This document shows, one piece after another, positions 6,065-14,200 of a stretch of 14,200 nt of DNA. Origin of the DNA: Granulosicoccus sp047634635 (GTDB lineage Bacteria; Pseudomonadota; Gammaproteobacteria; Granulosicoccales; Granulosicoccaceae); contig JBLIIE010000132.1 in the NCBI GenBank assembly GCA_047634635.1, positions 1 to 14,200 of the forward strand. The letters are read 5' to 3'. Position numbers and translations under genes: made by a program. The notes below the pieces were generated by a model. The model had not been told where the DNA came from and made no database searches. It saw only the letters and a list, made by a program, of their open reading frames with translations. Position 1 is the first letter of the stretch, and each line of letters starts with the position of its first letter.

Positions 6065-8705
6065 GTTGCAGCATGTCTTCAGATTTGTAATTTCGACGCA
6101 CCAACATAGGCTCAAGAACAGCTGCGGATTTAGCGTTAGAAATGAGATTTCCCTGCACAAACTTACCTTGGGTAGCCCTGAGCCTACCCAAGGTATCTGT
6201 ATTCTCTATGCCATCGGCGACAACGTCGATATCCAGCGTGTTTGCCATGGCTAATACTGACATCACCATGCTGCGACTCGGCTCGTGCGCATCCATAGCC
6301 ATGACAAACGAGCGATCTATTTTCAAGAAATCTATAGGCAGGCGATTGAGGTGGCTCAATGACGCCTTGCTGGTGCCAAATGCAGAGAGGGATAATCGGA
6401 CACCCATCTTCTTCAACTTATCGATAACGTGATAAGCGGCTGTATTGTTTTCGTCTAAAGCAGATTCTGCGATCTCTAAATTCAACTGACTAGGCGACAT
6501 ATGACAGTCTGCAAGGATAGTAGTAACTTGATCAGGGAAATCAAAATTCATCAATTGTGACGGAGCAATATTAACCAACATGGTGCAACCTTTTGCCAGT
6601 AGCCCAATATCTTTCCATATCGTGAATTGTTGGCATGCGGTTTCGAGAATCCAGCTACCCACCTCAGCCATTAAACCTACGCTTTCCAGCACATGGATTA
6701 ACTCCTGAGCTTCAGGAGAAGGCATATCCGATGGCCCCCATCGAAGTAACGCCTCAAAACTTACAATCTCATCCTTTTCAAGACTATATTGAGGCTGATA
6801 ATCCAGCGTAAATTCATTTTTAGTAACAGCTTCGCGTATGCGTTCGTTCAGGCGTATTTGCTCAACACATTTGTTAGCCAATTTGCGGGTATATACTTTC
6901 CAGTCGCTATGCTTTGACAAAGCTGCAGCACTCAACGCCACATCAGCCTGTTTGAGCAATTGGTCACTACTGTTCGAATTGTCGTCCCCAATGGAGATCC
7001 CTACCGTGGCAGACAGATACAGTGCATCATCGAAAACAAAAAACGGCTCCATAATGTATTTCACTAACCGCTCTGCAGCGCTGCAAATTTCTATCGGATC
7101 GATAGCTTGCATTAGTATGAATGAAAACTCGCTGCCACTCAGACGAGCCCCTAACGCATCAGCACCAACACAGGAAAGTAGGCGGGTAGATACCTGCCGC
7201 AAGATTTCATCACCGGCATGCTGCCCTACAGTGACGTTTATCGCCTTTATACCTCTAACGTTGATATGCAGCAGAGCTGTTTTATTTCGCAAATGTCTGT
7301 TATTTAGCCGCAGCTGAAGACTATCCAGAAACGCCGCCCGATTAGCCAACCCTGTGAGCGCGTCATGTGCAGTAACATAGCCAACGTGTTGCTGAGCCAA
7401 GTAATCCGCGGTGAGGTCCTTAAAGACAATGACAATCCCATTAGCACGGCCTGCCTCATCAGGCACACAGGATGCACCTAGAGCAACCTGCCGGACACTA
7501 CCATCGTTTCGTTGGAGTCTAATTTTCCCTGAATGCGGTCGACCTCTCTCAACAATACTTCCAAGCTCCAACCATATATCCATTAAGTCTTCAGCGTGAA
7601 TGGCGTTTGTCCAACCGAGTCCTTTTGCTTCTAACGGGCTTTGCCCACTTATCTGACACCACAGGTCGTTGACATGCTCACAAAGGCAATCGGCATCTAA
7701 TCTGATAACACCCATTGACAAAGAATTAACTCGAAAACTTAAACCGCGAAAATTATCCTCTGACGTTTTATCAATCACTGGCTCGCTTAGTACAAAGGAC
7801 ACACGCTTCTCCTTATCGTCCCGTAGATAATAAGCAGCAGCATTAAGTTGTTTTGACAGACCATCCTCAGCAATAATCGAAACTTTCCGATGATTCATAG
7901 CAAACATCGTTTCATTGCTTTGGTCGTTGTTCCAGGAATCGACCTGCTGCAATGTTGATAGAAAATATTTAGGTGGTAGGTAACGATCCAACGTCATGCC
8001 CAGCGAATGCCCAGCATCACAACCAAATAGTTTTTCCGCAGCAGGATTGATTCCGCGAATAACACCGTAAGTATTCACTGTGACTACAGCATGATCCAAC
8101 TCTTGTTTCAATCGCCTTAACTTAAACACACTTTCTTCAGACGATGAGGCCCTCGTACTAACTGTGGTCTCATTGCGCTGCTGTCGCTTGGAAATCACTA
8201 CAGCAAGCTCCAATAAGCGGCTAAGTATGTCGCCTTGCAGTTTTCCAGAAGTTGAAATACAAGGGTTGGCGACAAACAGCACAGAAGTGTTGCTAGCACC
8301 ATTTCCAATCGGCACCTGCACAAAGTGTGTGACGAGTAAATTCCTATTAGAAAAATGCAACGGCAAGCCATGAACCAATACAGAACCCTGCACTACTTTT
8401 CTATGACGCATGACTGTCAGAGTGCTTGGATCAGCTCGGCGGCTGTTCAGATATTCATGACCAGCAATAGAATCTCCGGCAACAGTACGCACCGCTGCTG
8501 CATCAAGCTGAACGAATTGTTCAGCGTATGCGCCTTTGCCAGCAGGGCTTACGATATATGAAAAGTCGCCACCTGATACTTTGAGCGAATACATGAGAAG
8601 CATCTCAAGCTGCCGCCGCTCTAGTCGTGCAGTAGCTTCTAATTCTGCGACGGATAAGTCATCAATTACCCGCCTTGAAACTGTAGTTATTTTTCCGCTT
8701 TCCAC
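6057..8705 (-). CDS. GAF-PAS-PAS-GGDEF-EAL signalling protein with degenerate GGDEF and EAL sites
   Basis: An 882-residue, apparently soluble c-di-GMP-type signalling protein. Order: a GAF-like sensor (about 30-175), a PAS domain (about 200-310), a second PAS (about 322-432), GGDEF (about 445-605, entered by HDALTGLANR), then EAL (about 620-870). The GGDEF signature is SGSEF (523-527), and the usual metal-binding aspartate is N482 (HINVRGIKAIN), so cyclase activity is unlikely. The EAL domain keeps E651-A-L, N712, E744, K795 and Q851. It reads SAFGTS (774-779) instead of DDFGTG, losing both metal aspartates, and ADGIE (D831) instead of AEGVE, so phosphodiesterase activity is also doubtful. 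It may bind c-di-GMP or GTP as a sensor or effector. The start is GTG, supported by AAGGA five bases upstream. No transmembrane segments were seen. The gene is preceded by a repeat-containing 198-bp region. Confidence 0.92.
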   Translation of the reverse strand: MESGKITTVSRRVIDDLSVAELEATARLERRQLEMLLMYSLKVSGGDFSYIVSPAGKGAYAEQFVQLDAAAVRTVAGDSIAGHEYLNSRRADPSTLTVMRHRKVVQGSVLVHGLPLHFSNRNLLVTHFVQVPIGNGASNTSVLFVANPCISTSGKLQGDILSRLLELAVVISKRQQRNETTVSTRASSSEESVFKLRRLKQELDHAVVTVNTYGVIRGINPAAEKLFGCDAGHSLGMTLDRYLPPKYFLSTLQQVDSWNNDQSNETMFAMNHRKVSIIAEDGLSKQLNAAAYYLRDDKEKRVSFVLSEPVIDKTSEDNFRGLSFRVNSLSMGVIRLDADCLCEHVNDLWCQISGQSPLEAKGLGWTNAIHAEDLMDIWLELGSIVERGRPHSGKIRLQRNDGSVRQVALGASCVPDEAGRANGIVIVFKDLTADYLAQQHVGYVTAHDALTGLANRAAFLDSLQLRLNNRHLRNKTALLHINVRGIKAINVTVGQHAGDEILRQVSTRLLSCVGADALGARLSGSEFSFILMQAIDPIEICSAAERLVKYIMEPFFVFDDALYLSATVGISIGDDNSNSSDQLLKQADVALSAAALSKHSDWKVYTRKLANKCVEQIRLNERIREAVTKNEFTLDYQPQYSLEKDEIVSFEALLRWGPSDMPSPEAQELIHVLESVGLMAEVGSWILETACQQFTIWKDIGLLAKGCTMLVNIAPSQLMNFDFPDQVTTILADCHMSPSQLNLEIAESALDENNTAAYHVIDKLKKMGVRLSLSAFGTSKASLSHLNRLPIDFLKIDRSFVMAMDAHEPSRSMVMSVLAMANTLDIDVVADGIENTDTLGRLRATQGKFVQGNLISNAKSAAVLEPMLVRRNYKSEDMLQLS

Positions 8706-8710
8706 TCGAA

Positions 8711-8715
8711 TCCTT
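8711..8715 (-). promoter_or_regulatory. Shine-Dalgarno site AAGGA deciding the GTG start of the GGDEF/EAL gene
   Basis: On the minus strand AAGGA stands five bases before GTG at 8705. No upstream in-frame ATG competes, so this site supports the non-ATG start. Confidence 0.65.
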
Positions 8716-8903
8716 CGATAATCACTTTGCTGCTGGCTTCACATAGCAACCCGCTATGCACAGCGTGAAAGGATAGACCATGTAAAGACTGCCACAACAG
8801 TAGAAGACCATGTATTTATGAAATATATCTATCTACGTTGCATCAAAAGCAAAACTATATGAGTTACCTCTATTGACAAATAAGATCAATAACTAGTTGA
8901 CCA
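8716..8903. promoter_or_regulatory. Leader/promoter region of the GGDEF/EAL gene with direct repeat and hairpin
   Basis: The gap between recG and the GGDEF/EAL gene carries a 10-bp direct repeat, AGACCATGTA, at 8775-8784 and 8805-8814, exactly 30 bp apart or about three helical turns. A hairpin, CATAGC-AACCC-GCTATG, lies at 8742-8758, about 27 bases upstream of the ribosome site. An AT-rich inverted repeat, TATTGA/TCAATA, at 8871-8891 follows the recG stop but has no T-tract, so it is at best a weak terminator. No -35/-10 pair is convincing, although the AT-rich 8815-8880 stretch is where a promoter would fit. Confidence 0.4.
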
Positions 8904-11015
8904 CTAAACACCACCATAATCTTTTTTATCTTCACCGATCCATCTTCTGACAAGTGCTTGTACAGCATAAGAATCGCTTCCCAACAGGGTATCAGCAATA
9001 TCACTGACATCATCAAGTAGATCATCATCACGACCCAGTTGTGCAATTCGAAATTCTGCTAAACCTGTTTGTCGTGTGCCTAGCACTTCACCCGCACCTC
9101 TTAATGCTAAATCCTTTTCTGCAATTATAAAACCGTCATTTGTTTCACGCATTATTCCCAGTCGTTCTCGACCATTATTGGACAGAGGCGCCTGAAACAA
9201 GAGAATACAACTACTCTGAGCACTTCCACGACCGACACGTCCACGCAGTTGATGCAATTGTGACAACCCCAATCGCTCTGAGTTCTCGATAATCATCAAC
9301 GACGCATTAGGCACATCGACACCAACCTCTATTACTGTTGTCGCTATCAGTAGATCAATTTCTCGCGCTTTAAACGCCTGCATGATTGCTTCCTTTTCAC
9401 GAGGTTTCAGTCGCCCATGAACCAATCCAACCCGATGCCTGGGCAGCATGTCTTGCAGGGTAGAAAACGCATCTTCTGCAGCTTCTGCTTGAAGAAACTC
9501 TGATTCTTCTATTAGCGTGCATACCCAATAGACCTGCCGTCCTTCATCAATCGCAGCATCTACACGACCTACTATTTCGATTCGTCGAGTGTTATCTATA
9601 GCTACTGTAGTCACCGGTTTTCGTCCGGGAGGCAACTCATCAATTATAGAAATATCAAGATCTGCATAGGCTGTCATTGCAAGCGTACGGGGAATAGGCG
9701 TTGCAGTCATGATCAATTGATGTGGAAGCGTATTGGCGTCGGCCCCTTTATTCCTGAGTGCCATCCGTTGATGCACACCAAATCGATGCTGCTCATCGAT
9801 AATAGCCAATCCTAGATTTTCAAATTCGACATCTTTTTGAAACAACGCATGCGTACCTACGACGATACGCTGCTGCCCCAGTGCGACAGCTTCGATGGTT
9901 GAGCGTCGTTGCGCGGCACGTAGCTTACCGGTGAGCCACCCGACACTGATACCTAACGGCTCAAACCATAGTGAAAAATTGAGCATATGTTGCTCTGCCA
10001 GTATTTCAGTCGGAGCCATCAGTGCAACTTGATAGCCACTCTCAACGGCCTGAGCCGCTGCTAACGCTGCGACAACTGTCTTCCCAGAACCCACGTCCCC
10101 CTGGACCAAACGCAGCATGGGTTCCGGTGTACCCATATCGTTGATTAACTCAAGCAGCACACGATTTTGTGCACCTGTCAGAGAGAAATCTAACGAGCGT
10201 CGCAAGGCGTCTATCAGTTTACCTGGGGGCCTTATCAGAGGCGCGTGTTGCTGTTGCGCATTTACCCGCAATAATCTGAGCCCGAGCCGATGGGCAACAA
10301 GCTCCTCTAGAGCCAATCGCCGATGAGCCGGATGGAGCCCCTCTAGCAGTGCCTGCACATCAGCATTGGGAGGCGGACGATGCACTATGCGTAGGGCTGA
10401 TTCAAGATCTGGCAGCCCAGAATTATTAATCATCTCGGACGGCAACAGATCTCTAATCGCCGTGGCATTCAACAGCGAAAGAGCCTGATCGCTCAACTTT
10501 CTCAAAGTTGCTTGCTGAACGCCTTCAGTGGTTGGGTAGAAAGGGGTAAGTGTATCGTCTAGGTCCGCATCAGCAGACACATGTTCTGCCAGTACCCGAT
10601 ATTCAGGGTGAACCATTTCAAGCATTCCCGGCCCGCGCCGTGCCTCACCAAAACAACGTACTTGCCGCCCCCGCTCAAACTGTTTGACTTGCTGCTGATT
10701 GAAATGGAAAAAACGCAGCGTTATAGAACCAGTACCGTCATTGATTCTGACTAATAAAGAGCGACGTTGTCTGATAACAACGTCAGCTACTAGAACCTCC
10801 CCGCATACGACTGCCTCACGCCCTGGGGTCAACCCACCAATTTGTGATAGTCGCGTTCTGTCCTGATACCTAAAGGGGAGGTGAAAAAGAATATCCTGAA
10901 GCGTGAATATACCAATCGTCGCAAGTTTCGCAGCCATAGCTTCCCCCACTCCTTTCAGAGTCTGAACAGGCGTAGCGTCGAGAGCCTGTGGGATAGCAAC
11001 AGATTTAGCGACCAT
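8904..11015 (-). CDS. recG: ATP-dependent DNA helicase RecG
   Basis: RecG is a superfamily 2 double-stranded DNA translocase that reverses stalled replication forks and processes Holliday junctions in recombination and repair. From the ATG at 11015 it has 703 residues, close to E. coli RecG (693). The N-terminal wedge begins with the typical LKGVGEAMAAKL and continues through HLPFRYQDRT and the OB-fold. The helicase core has Walker A GDVGSGKT (306-313), DEQHRFG (407-413), TATPIPRTLA (437-446), HGRLKPREKE in the C-terminal lobe and GRVGRG (592-597). The RecG-specific segment LRGAGEVLGTRQTG follows near 638-651. A TTG at 11036 would add seven residues and reach to 11 bp from ridA; neither start has a clear Shine-Dalgarno. 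It lies 32 bp downstream of ridA on the same strand and is probably cotranscribed with it. All key motifs are intact. Confidence 0.97.
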   Translation of the reverse strand: MVAKSVAIPQALDATPVQTLKGVGEAMAAKLATIGIFTLQDILFHLPFRYQDRTRLSQIGGLTPGREAVVCGEVLVADVVIRQRRSLLVRINDGTGSITLRFFHFNQQQVKQFERGRQVRCFGEARRGPGMLEMVHPEYRVLAEHVSADADLDDTLTPFYPTTEGVQQATLRKLSDQALSLLNATAIRDLLPSEMINNSGLPDLESALRIVHRPPPNADVQALLEGLHPAHRRLALEELVAHRLGLRLLRVNAQQQHAPLIRPPGKLIDALRRSLDFSLTGAQNRVLLELINDMGTPEPMLRLVQGDVGSGKTVVAALAAAQAVESGYQVALMAPTEILAEQHMLNFSLWFEPLGISVGWLTGKLRAAQRRSTIEAVALGQQRIVVGTHALFQKDVEFENLGLAIIDEQHRFGVHQRMALRNKGADANTLPHQLIMTATPIPRTLAMTAYADLDISIIDELPPGRKPVTTVAIDNTRRIEIVGRVDAAIDEGRQVYWVCTLIEESEFLQAEAAEDAFSTLQDMLPRHRVGLVHGRLKPREKEAIMQAFKAREIDLLIATTVIEVGVDVPNASLMIIENSERLGLSQLHQLRGRVGRGSAQSSCILLFQAPLSNNGRERLGIMRETNDGFIIAEKDLALRGAGEVLGTRQTGLAEFRIAQLGRDDDLLDDVSDIADTLLGSDSYAVQALVRRWIGEDKKDYGGV

Positions 11016-11047
11016 GGCGCATGAAGGTTTACCCAAGAGGAAAAGAG

Positions 11048-11434
11048 TTAGTCACCTAGGTACATAACACCTTCAACCTCAACAGCTACGTTGCGAGGAA
11101 GTGATGCAACTCCAATGGCTGCACGAGCTGGAAATGGGGCATTAAAACGTTCTTCCATGACCTCATTAACCAACGGAAAATCTGTAAGGTCTGTCAGGAA
11201 TACTGTCAATTTGACCACCTGATCAAAAGAGCCGCCGCTGGCCGTGCATACAGCTTCCAGATTGTCGAACACCTGAACAATTTGTGTGCGTACATCGTCA
11301 CTAACTAATTCCATGGTTTTGGGTACCAGAGGTATGGCACCTGAAAGATACACCGTGTCGCCAGCCTGAACAGCCTGGGAGTAAGCGCCAATAGCACTAG
11401 GAGCATTATCGGTGTTAAAGGTTTTACGTGTCAT
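11048..11434 (-). CDS. ridA: RidA family enamine/imine deaminase
   Basis: RidA (YjgF/YER057c/UK114 family) hydrolyses reactive enamine/imine intermediates such as 2-aminoacrylate, made by pyridoxal-phosphate enzymes like threonine dehydratase, and so protects other enzymes. The protein is a cytosolic trimer. From the ATG at 11434 it has the family's standard 128 residues. Visible marks are GAYSQAV near residue 16 (Y18), LSGAIPLVPKT, the FPAR motif with R104 (equivalent to the E. coli carboxylate-binding R105), and VEVEG with E119 (E. coli E120). An upstream GTG at 11485 would add 17 residues not typical of the family; the ATG has an AAGAGA-like ribosome site. It sits between spoT and recG, as ridA homologues do in some pseudomonads. 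A candidate promoter lies just upstream. Confidence 0.95.
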   Translation of the reverse strand: MTRKTFNTDNAPSAIGAYSQAVQAGDTVYLSGAIPLVPKTMELVSDDVRTQIVQVFDNLEAVCTASGGSFDQVVKLTVFLTDLTDFPLVNEVMEERFNAPFPARAAIGVASLPRNVAVEVEGVMYLGD

Positions 11435-11470
11435 TGAGAGTCTCTTATAAGCGTTGAATCTATGCAGGCG

Positions 11471-11499
11471 AGTATATAGCCTCACTCAGAAAATCACGA
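11471..11499 (-). promoter_or_regulatory. Candidate sigma-70 promoter for ridA-recG
   Basis: On the minus strand a -10 hexamer TATACT (11471-11476) follows a weak -35 TCGTGA (11494-11499) with a 17-bp spacer. The -10 is about 37 bases upstream of the ridA ATG. It lies in the 130-bp gap after spoT, which has no clear terminator; a GGTTTAAACC palindrome at 11554-11563 directly follows the spoT stop. The weak -35 makes this tentative. Confidence 0.3.
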
Positions 11500-11564
11500 C
11501 CTTACAAAATCAGGATATTTACAACAACCTTGAATCCTCTCAGATGTAAAACGGGTTTAAACCA

Positions 11565-13808
11565 TCAGCTTTCGCGTTTAACGCTTCGAACCACCGTCAA
11601 ATTTCGCAACCTACGAACTATCCGGGCCAACTGCATCCGATTTTCCACAGAAAGCACAAATCGAATACTAATGTCGTCCTCGCCACGATTGTTAAAATCC
11701 ATATTTTCGATATTCACGTTCATCAAAGACATGGTAGACGTCACGCGAGCTAGAGCACCGGGCTGGTGTAACAGGTGGAGGAGAATGACAACATCGAAAT
11801 TTCCTGAAATGTCAGGTGACCAATCCACAGCCACCCACTCCTTAGGTCGGCGTCGAAATCTGCGTACGTTACGACACCCAGCCCGATGCACCGCCACGCC
11901 TTTTCCGGGAGTGAAGAATCCTTGCACATTATCGCCAGGTATTGGATTGCAGCAACGAGACATGTAAAGAGTCGGATTCGACGCTGTATCAATCATCACC
12001 GGTGCAGTATCGCGCATAGGAAGTTGCTGAGTATCAACAACATCACCAGACTCGACAGCGATCAATCTTCCAGCTATCAGACTAGGCAGATTCAAACCCA
12101 GACCAATGTCCTCGTAGAGCTCCTGCACCTCAGTAAAGCGCCTTTCAGCCAGAACATCATGAATGACCTTCTGAGGAATATTATCCAGTGATTTATCATG
12201 GCGACCCAATGCTCGCCTGAGTAATCGCTCTCCAAACTCAATAGCCTGAGTCTTGTCGAGTACGCGCAAATGCTGACGAATGGCGGTACGTGCCTTCGCA
12301 GTTACCACCGAATTGAGCCACATTGGACTAGGTGCTATTTGAGTGCCCGTAATAATCTCAACAGTCTGGCCACTTTCCAATGGCTCACTCAAAGAACACA
12401 ATCGCCGATCGACCTTGGCTGCTACACATTTATTGCCCACTTCAGAATGAACAGCGTAGGCAAAGTCGACGGGGGTCGCTTTTCCAGGTAATTGAATTAT
12501 TTTACCTTTAGGCGTGAAAACGTAGATTTCGCCTGGGAACAAATCTATTTTGACGCTCTCGACAAACTCCACTGTGTCGGACGCACCGTCCTGGATATCC
12601 GCTAAATTAGAGAGCCATCCCGGTGTTTGAGCACGCGTAGGAGTGTTTCCATCTTCCTTATACGCCCAATGCGCAGCGATACCTGACTCTGCAAGTTCAT
12701 CCATTGACGGCGTGCGAATCTGCACTTCAATTGGTGTCCTATCCGACCCGTGATTCAAGACCGTATGCAAAGACTGATATCCATTCTGTTTTGGGACCGC
12801 TATGTAATCTTTAAATCGTGAAAATATGGGTGGATATAGTTGATGAACCAAGCCGAGCACCTGATAACACTGCTCTGTCGAGTCGACCACCACACGCAAA
12901 GCTAACATGTCGAACACGCGTTGAAACGGAAGCTGCTTTCTCAGCATCTTGTTGTAAAGACTGTATAGATGCTTTTCGCGCCAGGTAATGGTCGCCTCAA
13001 TACCTTTTTCACTTAACGCCGTTTCAATACGGGCAGCAACCTTTGCAATGAGGTGATCCCGGTTGCGTTGGGATTGCTTTACCGTTGCTTCCAACACCTG
13101 ACTACGCATCGGGTAGCAGGCTCTAAACCCCAGATCTTCCAACTCTGTTTTGATGGCAAACATGCCGAGACGACCAGCAATCGGCGAATACACTTCTAAG
13201 GTTTCCTTGCCAATCCGTCGACGTTTGTCGGGGCGCAAGGAACCAATAGTTCTCATATTGTGGACACGATCGGCCAGCTTGATCATGATGACGCGAATGT
13301 CTGTCACCATTGCCAGGAGCATTTTTCTAAAACTTTCTGCTTGTGCCTCCTGCTTCGAGCGAAATTCCAAATGATTGAGTTTGCTGACGCCATCAACTAT
13401 ATGGGTCACCTCTTCACCGAAGGCCTCGACCATATCTTCGCGGCTCACTGGCGTGTCTTCCAGCACATCGTGTAGCAGAGCCGCCATGATGCTGTGGTGA
13501 TCAAGCTTCATGGAAAATACAACGGCCGCTACCGCTATGGGGTGGGTGATGTAGGGTTCGCCTGAACGTCGGGTTTGTCCAGCATGCGCGTCTCGCGCCA
13601 TGGTGTAGGCGCGGGATACTTCCGCAATTTGCTCAGTAGAAAAACGGGTGCTGAGTTGCTCTAGCAAACTGGAATAGGCCTCCCACTCTACACGCGTTGT
13701 GATGCCGCCATTGAGACTGCCATTACGAGGCAGAGCCAGCTCATCTGCGTCTAAGGAAATATGAGGGGGAGAATCGCTACTCACCGTTGTTATCACCACT
13801 GATAACAC
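11565..13808 (-). CDS. spoT: Bifunctional (p)ppGpp synthetase/hydrolase SpoT (Rel/Spo homologue)
   Basis: This enzyme makes and degrades the stringent-response alarmone (p)ppGpp. The 747-residue protein has the full long-RSH order. The HD hydrolase domain has H89 (ITHP), H113-D114 with ED at 117-118, and D180/N184 (LADRVHN). The synthetase domain has REKHLYSLYNKM (277-288), D300, RFKD (331-334), NGYQSLH and EVQIRT. TGS follows at about 421-485, then a helical region, a zinc-finger-like C619-C620...H641...C645 segment, and ACT at about 669-747. RFKD is the RxKD form of bifunctional enzymes rather than the ExDD of RelA. All hydrolase residues are present, so both activities look intact. The start is a GTG without a clear Shine-Dalgarno and gives an N-terminal extension of about 40 residues over E. 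coli SpoT, so the true start may be later. It follows rpoZ by 74 bp. Confidence 0.96.
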   Translation of the reverse strand: MLSVVITTVSSDSPPHISLDADELALPRNGSLNGGITTRVEWEAYSSLLEQLSTRFSTEQIAEVSRAYTMARDAHAGQTRRSGEPYITHPIAVAAVVFSMKLDHHSIMAALLHDVLEDTPVSREDMVEAFGEEVTHIVDGVSKLNHLEFRSKQEAQAESFRKMLLAMVTDIRVIMIKLADRVHNMRTIGSLRPDKRRRIGKETLEVYSPIAGRLGMFAIKTELEDLGFRACYPMRSQVLEATVKQSQRNRDHLIAKVAARIETALSEKGIEATITWREKHLYSLYNKMLRKQLPFQRVFDMLALRVVVDSTEQCYQVLGLVHQLYPPIFSRFKDYIAVPKQNGYQSLHTVLNHGSDRTPIEVQIRTPSMDELAESGIAAHWAYKEDGNTPTRAQTPGWLSNLADIQDGASDTVEFVESVKIDLFPGEIYVFTPKGKIIQLPGKATPVDFAYAVHSEVGNKCVAAKVDRRLCSLSEPLESGQTVEIITGTQIAPSPMWLNSVVTAKARTAIRQHLRVLDKTQAIEFGERLLRRALGRHDKSLDNIPQKVIHDVLAERRFTEVQELYEDIGLGLNLPSLIAGRLIAVESGDVVDTQQLPMRDTAPVMIDTASNPTLYMSRCCNPIPGDNVQGFFTPGKGVAVHRAGCRNVRRFRRRPKEWVAVDWSPDISGNFDVVILLHLLHQPGALARVTSTMSLMNVNIENMDFNNRGEDDISIRFVLSVENRMQLARIVRRLRNLTVVRSVKRES

Positions 13809-13882
13809 CAGAGTTCAGGACCAGCACCGGCCCCATCTTCAATGTGAAGATCGGAGCAGGTTTACGACACAGGTGATGTGTC

Positions 13883-14149
13883 TTAGAAATCTTCGCGTAG
13901 CTGGTCTTTATTTTCATAAATAATGGGTTCAACTGGCGCTGGTGGAGGTGTTGCTTCGTTAAGAATTTCTTCTCCAACAAGCCCATCGGCGATTTCTCTC
14001 AACGCGATAACGGTGGGTTTGTCGTTATCGTCCGACACCAGAGGTTCTGCACCCATGGAAATGTTGCGAGCACGCTTGGACGCGATCAAAACGAGGTCGA
14101 AACGGTTATTAACCATCGACAAACTGTCTTCTACGGTAACTCTAGCCAT
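13883..14149 (-). CDS. rpoZ: DNA-directed RNA polymerase omega subunit
   Basis: Omega is the small RNA polymerase subunit that helps assemble and stabilise beta-prime and, in proteobacteria, forms part of a ppGpp-binding site. The 88-residue protein matches the family in length (E. coli 91) and in its core: MARVTVEDSL at the start, NRFDLVLIASKRARNI (15-30), GAEP (33-36) and NDKPTVIALREI (42-53). The proline-rich acidic tail (PPPAPVEP) is variable in the family. The ATG is fixed by the universal MARVTVED start. An AGGA lies 12 bases upstream, a long spacing. It is the first visible gene of the leftward rpoZ-spoT-ridA-recG block. The 51 bases to the right of it hold no gene that I can see. Confidence 0.97.
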   Translation of the reverse strand: MARVTVEDSLSMVNNRFDLVLIASKRARNISMGAEPLVSDDNDKPTVIALREIADGLVGEEILNEATPPPAPVEPIIYENKDQLREDF

Positions 14150-14200
14150 GAACGAGCATATTCCTGCAAATTACTGAACCACGTACTTTAGTGTGTTATG

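Noticed and set aside
6838..7317. Rightward 159-codon open frame
   Set aside because: It is antisense to the GGDEF region of the leftward signalling gene and has no domain or ribosome site of its own.
8871..8891. Possible recG terminator (TATTGA/TCAATA inverted repeat)
   Set aside because: The stem is AT-rich with a 9-base loop and no T-tract follows, so it would be very weak.
11554..11563. GGTTTAAACC palindrome after spoT as a terminator
   Set aside because: It is a loopless 10-bp palindrome rich in A and T and lacks a proper T-tract, so it cannot form a stable terminator hairpin.
11530..11967. Rightward 145-codon open frame
   Set aside because: It is antisense to the spoT ACT domain region; the spoT reading is overwhelmingly supported.

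Overview
The window reads as chromosomal DNA of a gammaproteobacterium of moderate GC content. The strongest evidence is the right-hand block rpoZ, spoT, ridA, recG, all transcribed leftward. It resembles the gmk-rpoZ-spoT-recG neighbourhood known from Pseudomonas and Escherichia; gmk would be expected just beyond the right edge but is not seen. I cannot name a genus from sequence alone.

Layout from left to right. Positions 1-4820 hold three leftward genes: a PilY1-like von Willebrand factor A (VWA) protein cut by the window edge, a 241-residue NERD-domain protein, and a complete PilY1-like protein. In transcription order these are pilY1-like A, NERD, pilY1-like B. The two PilY1-like proteins are clear paralogs. 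A divergent intergenic region (4821-5014) separates them from a rightward short-chain dehydrogenase (5015-6064). The dehydrogenase gene runs head-on into a leftward gene for an 882-residue GAF/PAS/GGDEF/EAL-type protein (6057-8705), and the two coding ends overlap by 8 bp. Then comes a 198-bp intergenic region with short repeats. The housekeeping block follows: recG, ridA, spoT and rpoZ.

How the genes may work together. The rpoZ-spoT pair links an RNA polymerase subunit to (p)ppGpp metabolism, RidA detoxifies reactive enamines, and RecG remodels stalled replication forks. The left part is accessory in character. The PilY1-like proteins are predicted to be secreted, possibly pilus-tip or surface factors. 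The GAF/PAS protein has lost key residues of both its cyclic-di-GMP-making and cyclic-di-GMP-degrading domains, so it may act as a sensor or binding protein rather than an enzyme. A functional link between it and the PilY1-like proteins is possible, because PilY1 and c-di-GMP are connected in Pseudomonas aeruginosa, but nothing here proves it.

The most unusual points are the degenerate NERD active site between two PilY1-like paralogs and the doubly degenerate GGDEF/EAL protein. I found no rRNA, tRNA, CRISPR array, insertion sequence, attachment site or convincing strong terminator. No gene-free stretch exceeds 300 bases.
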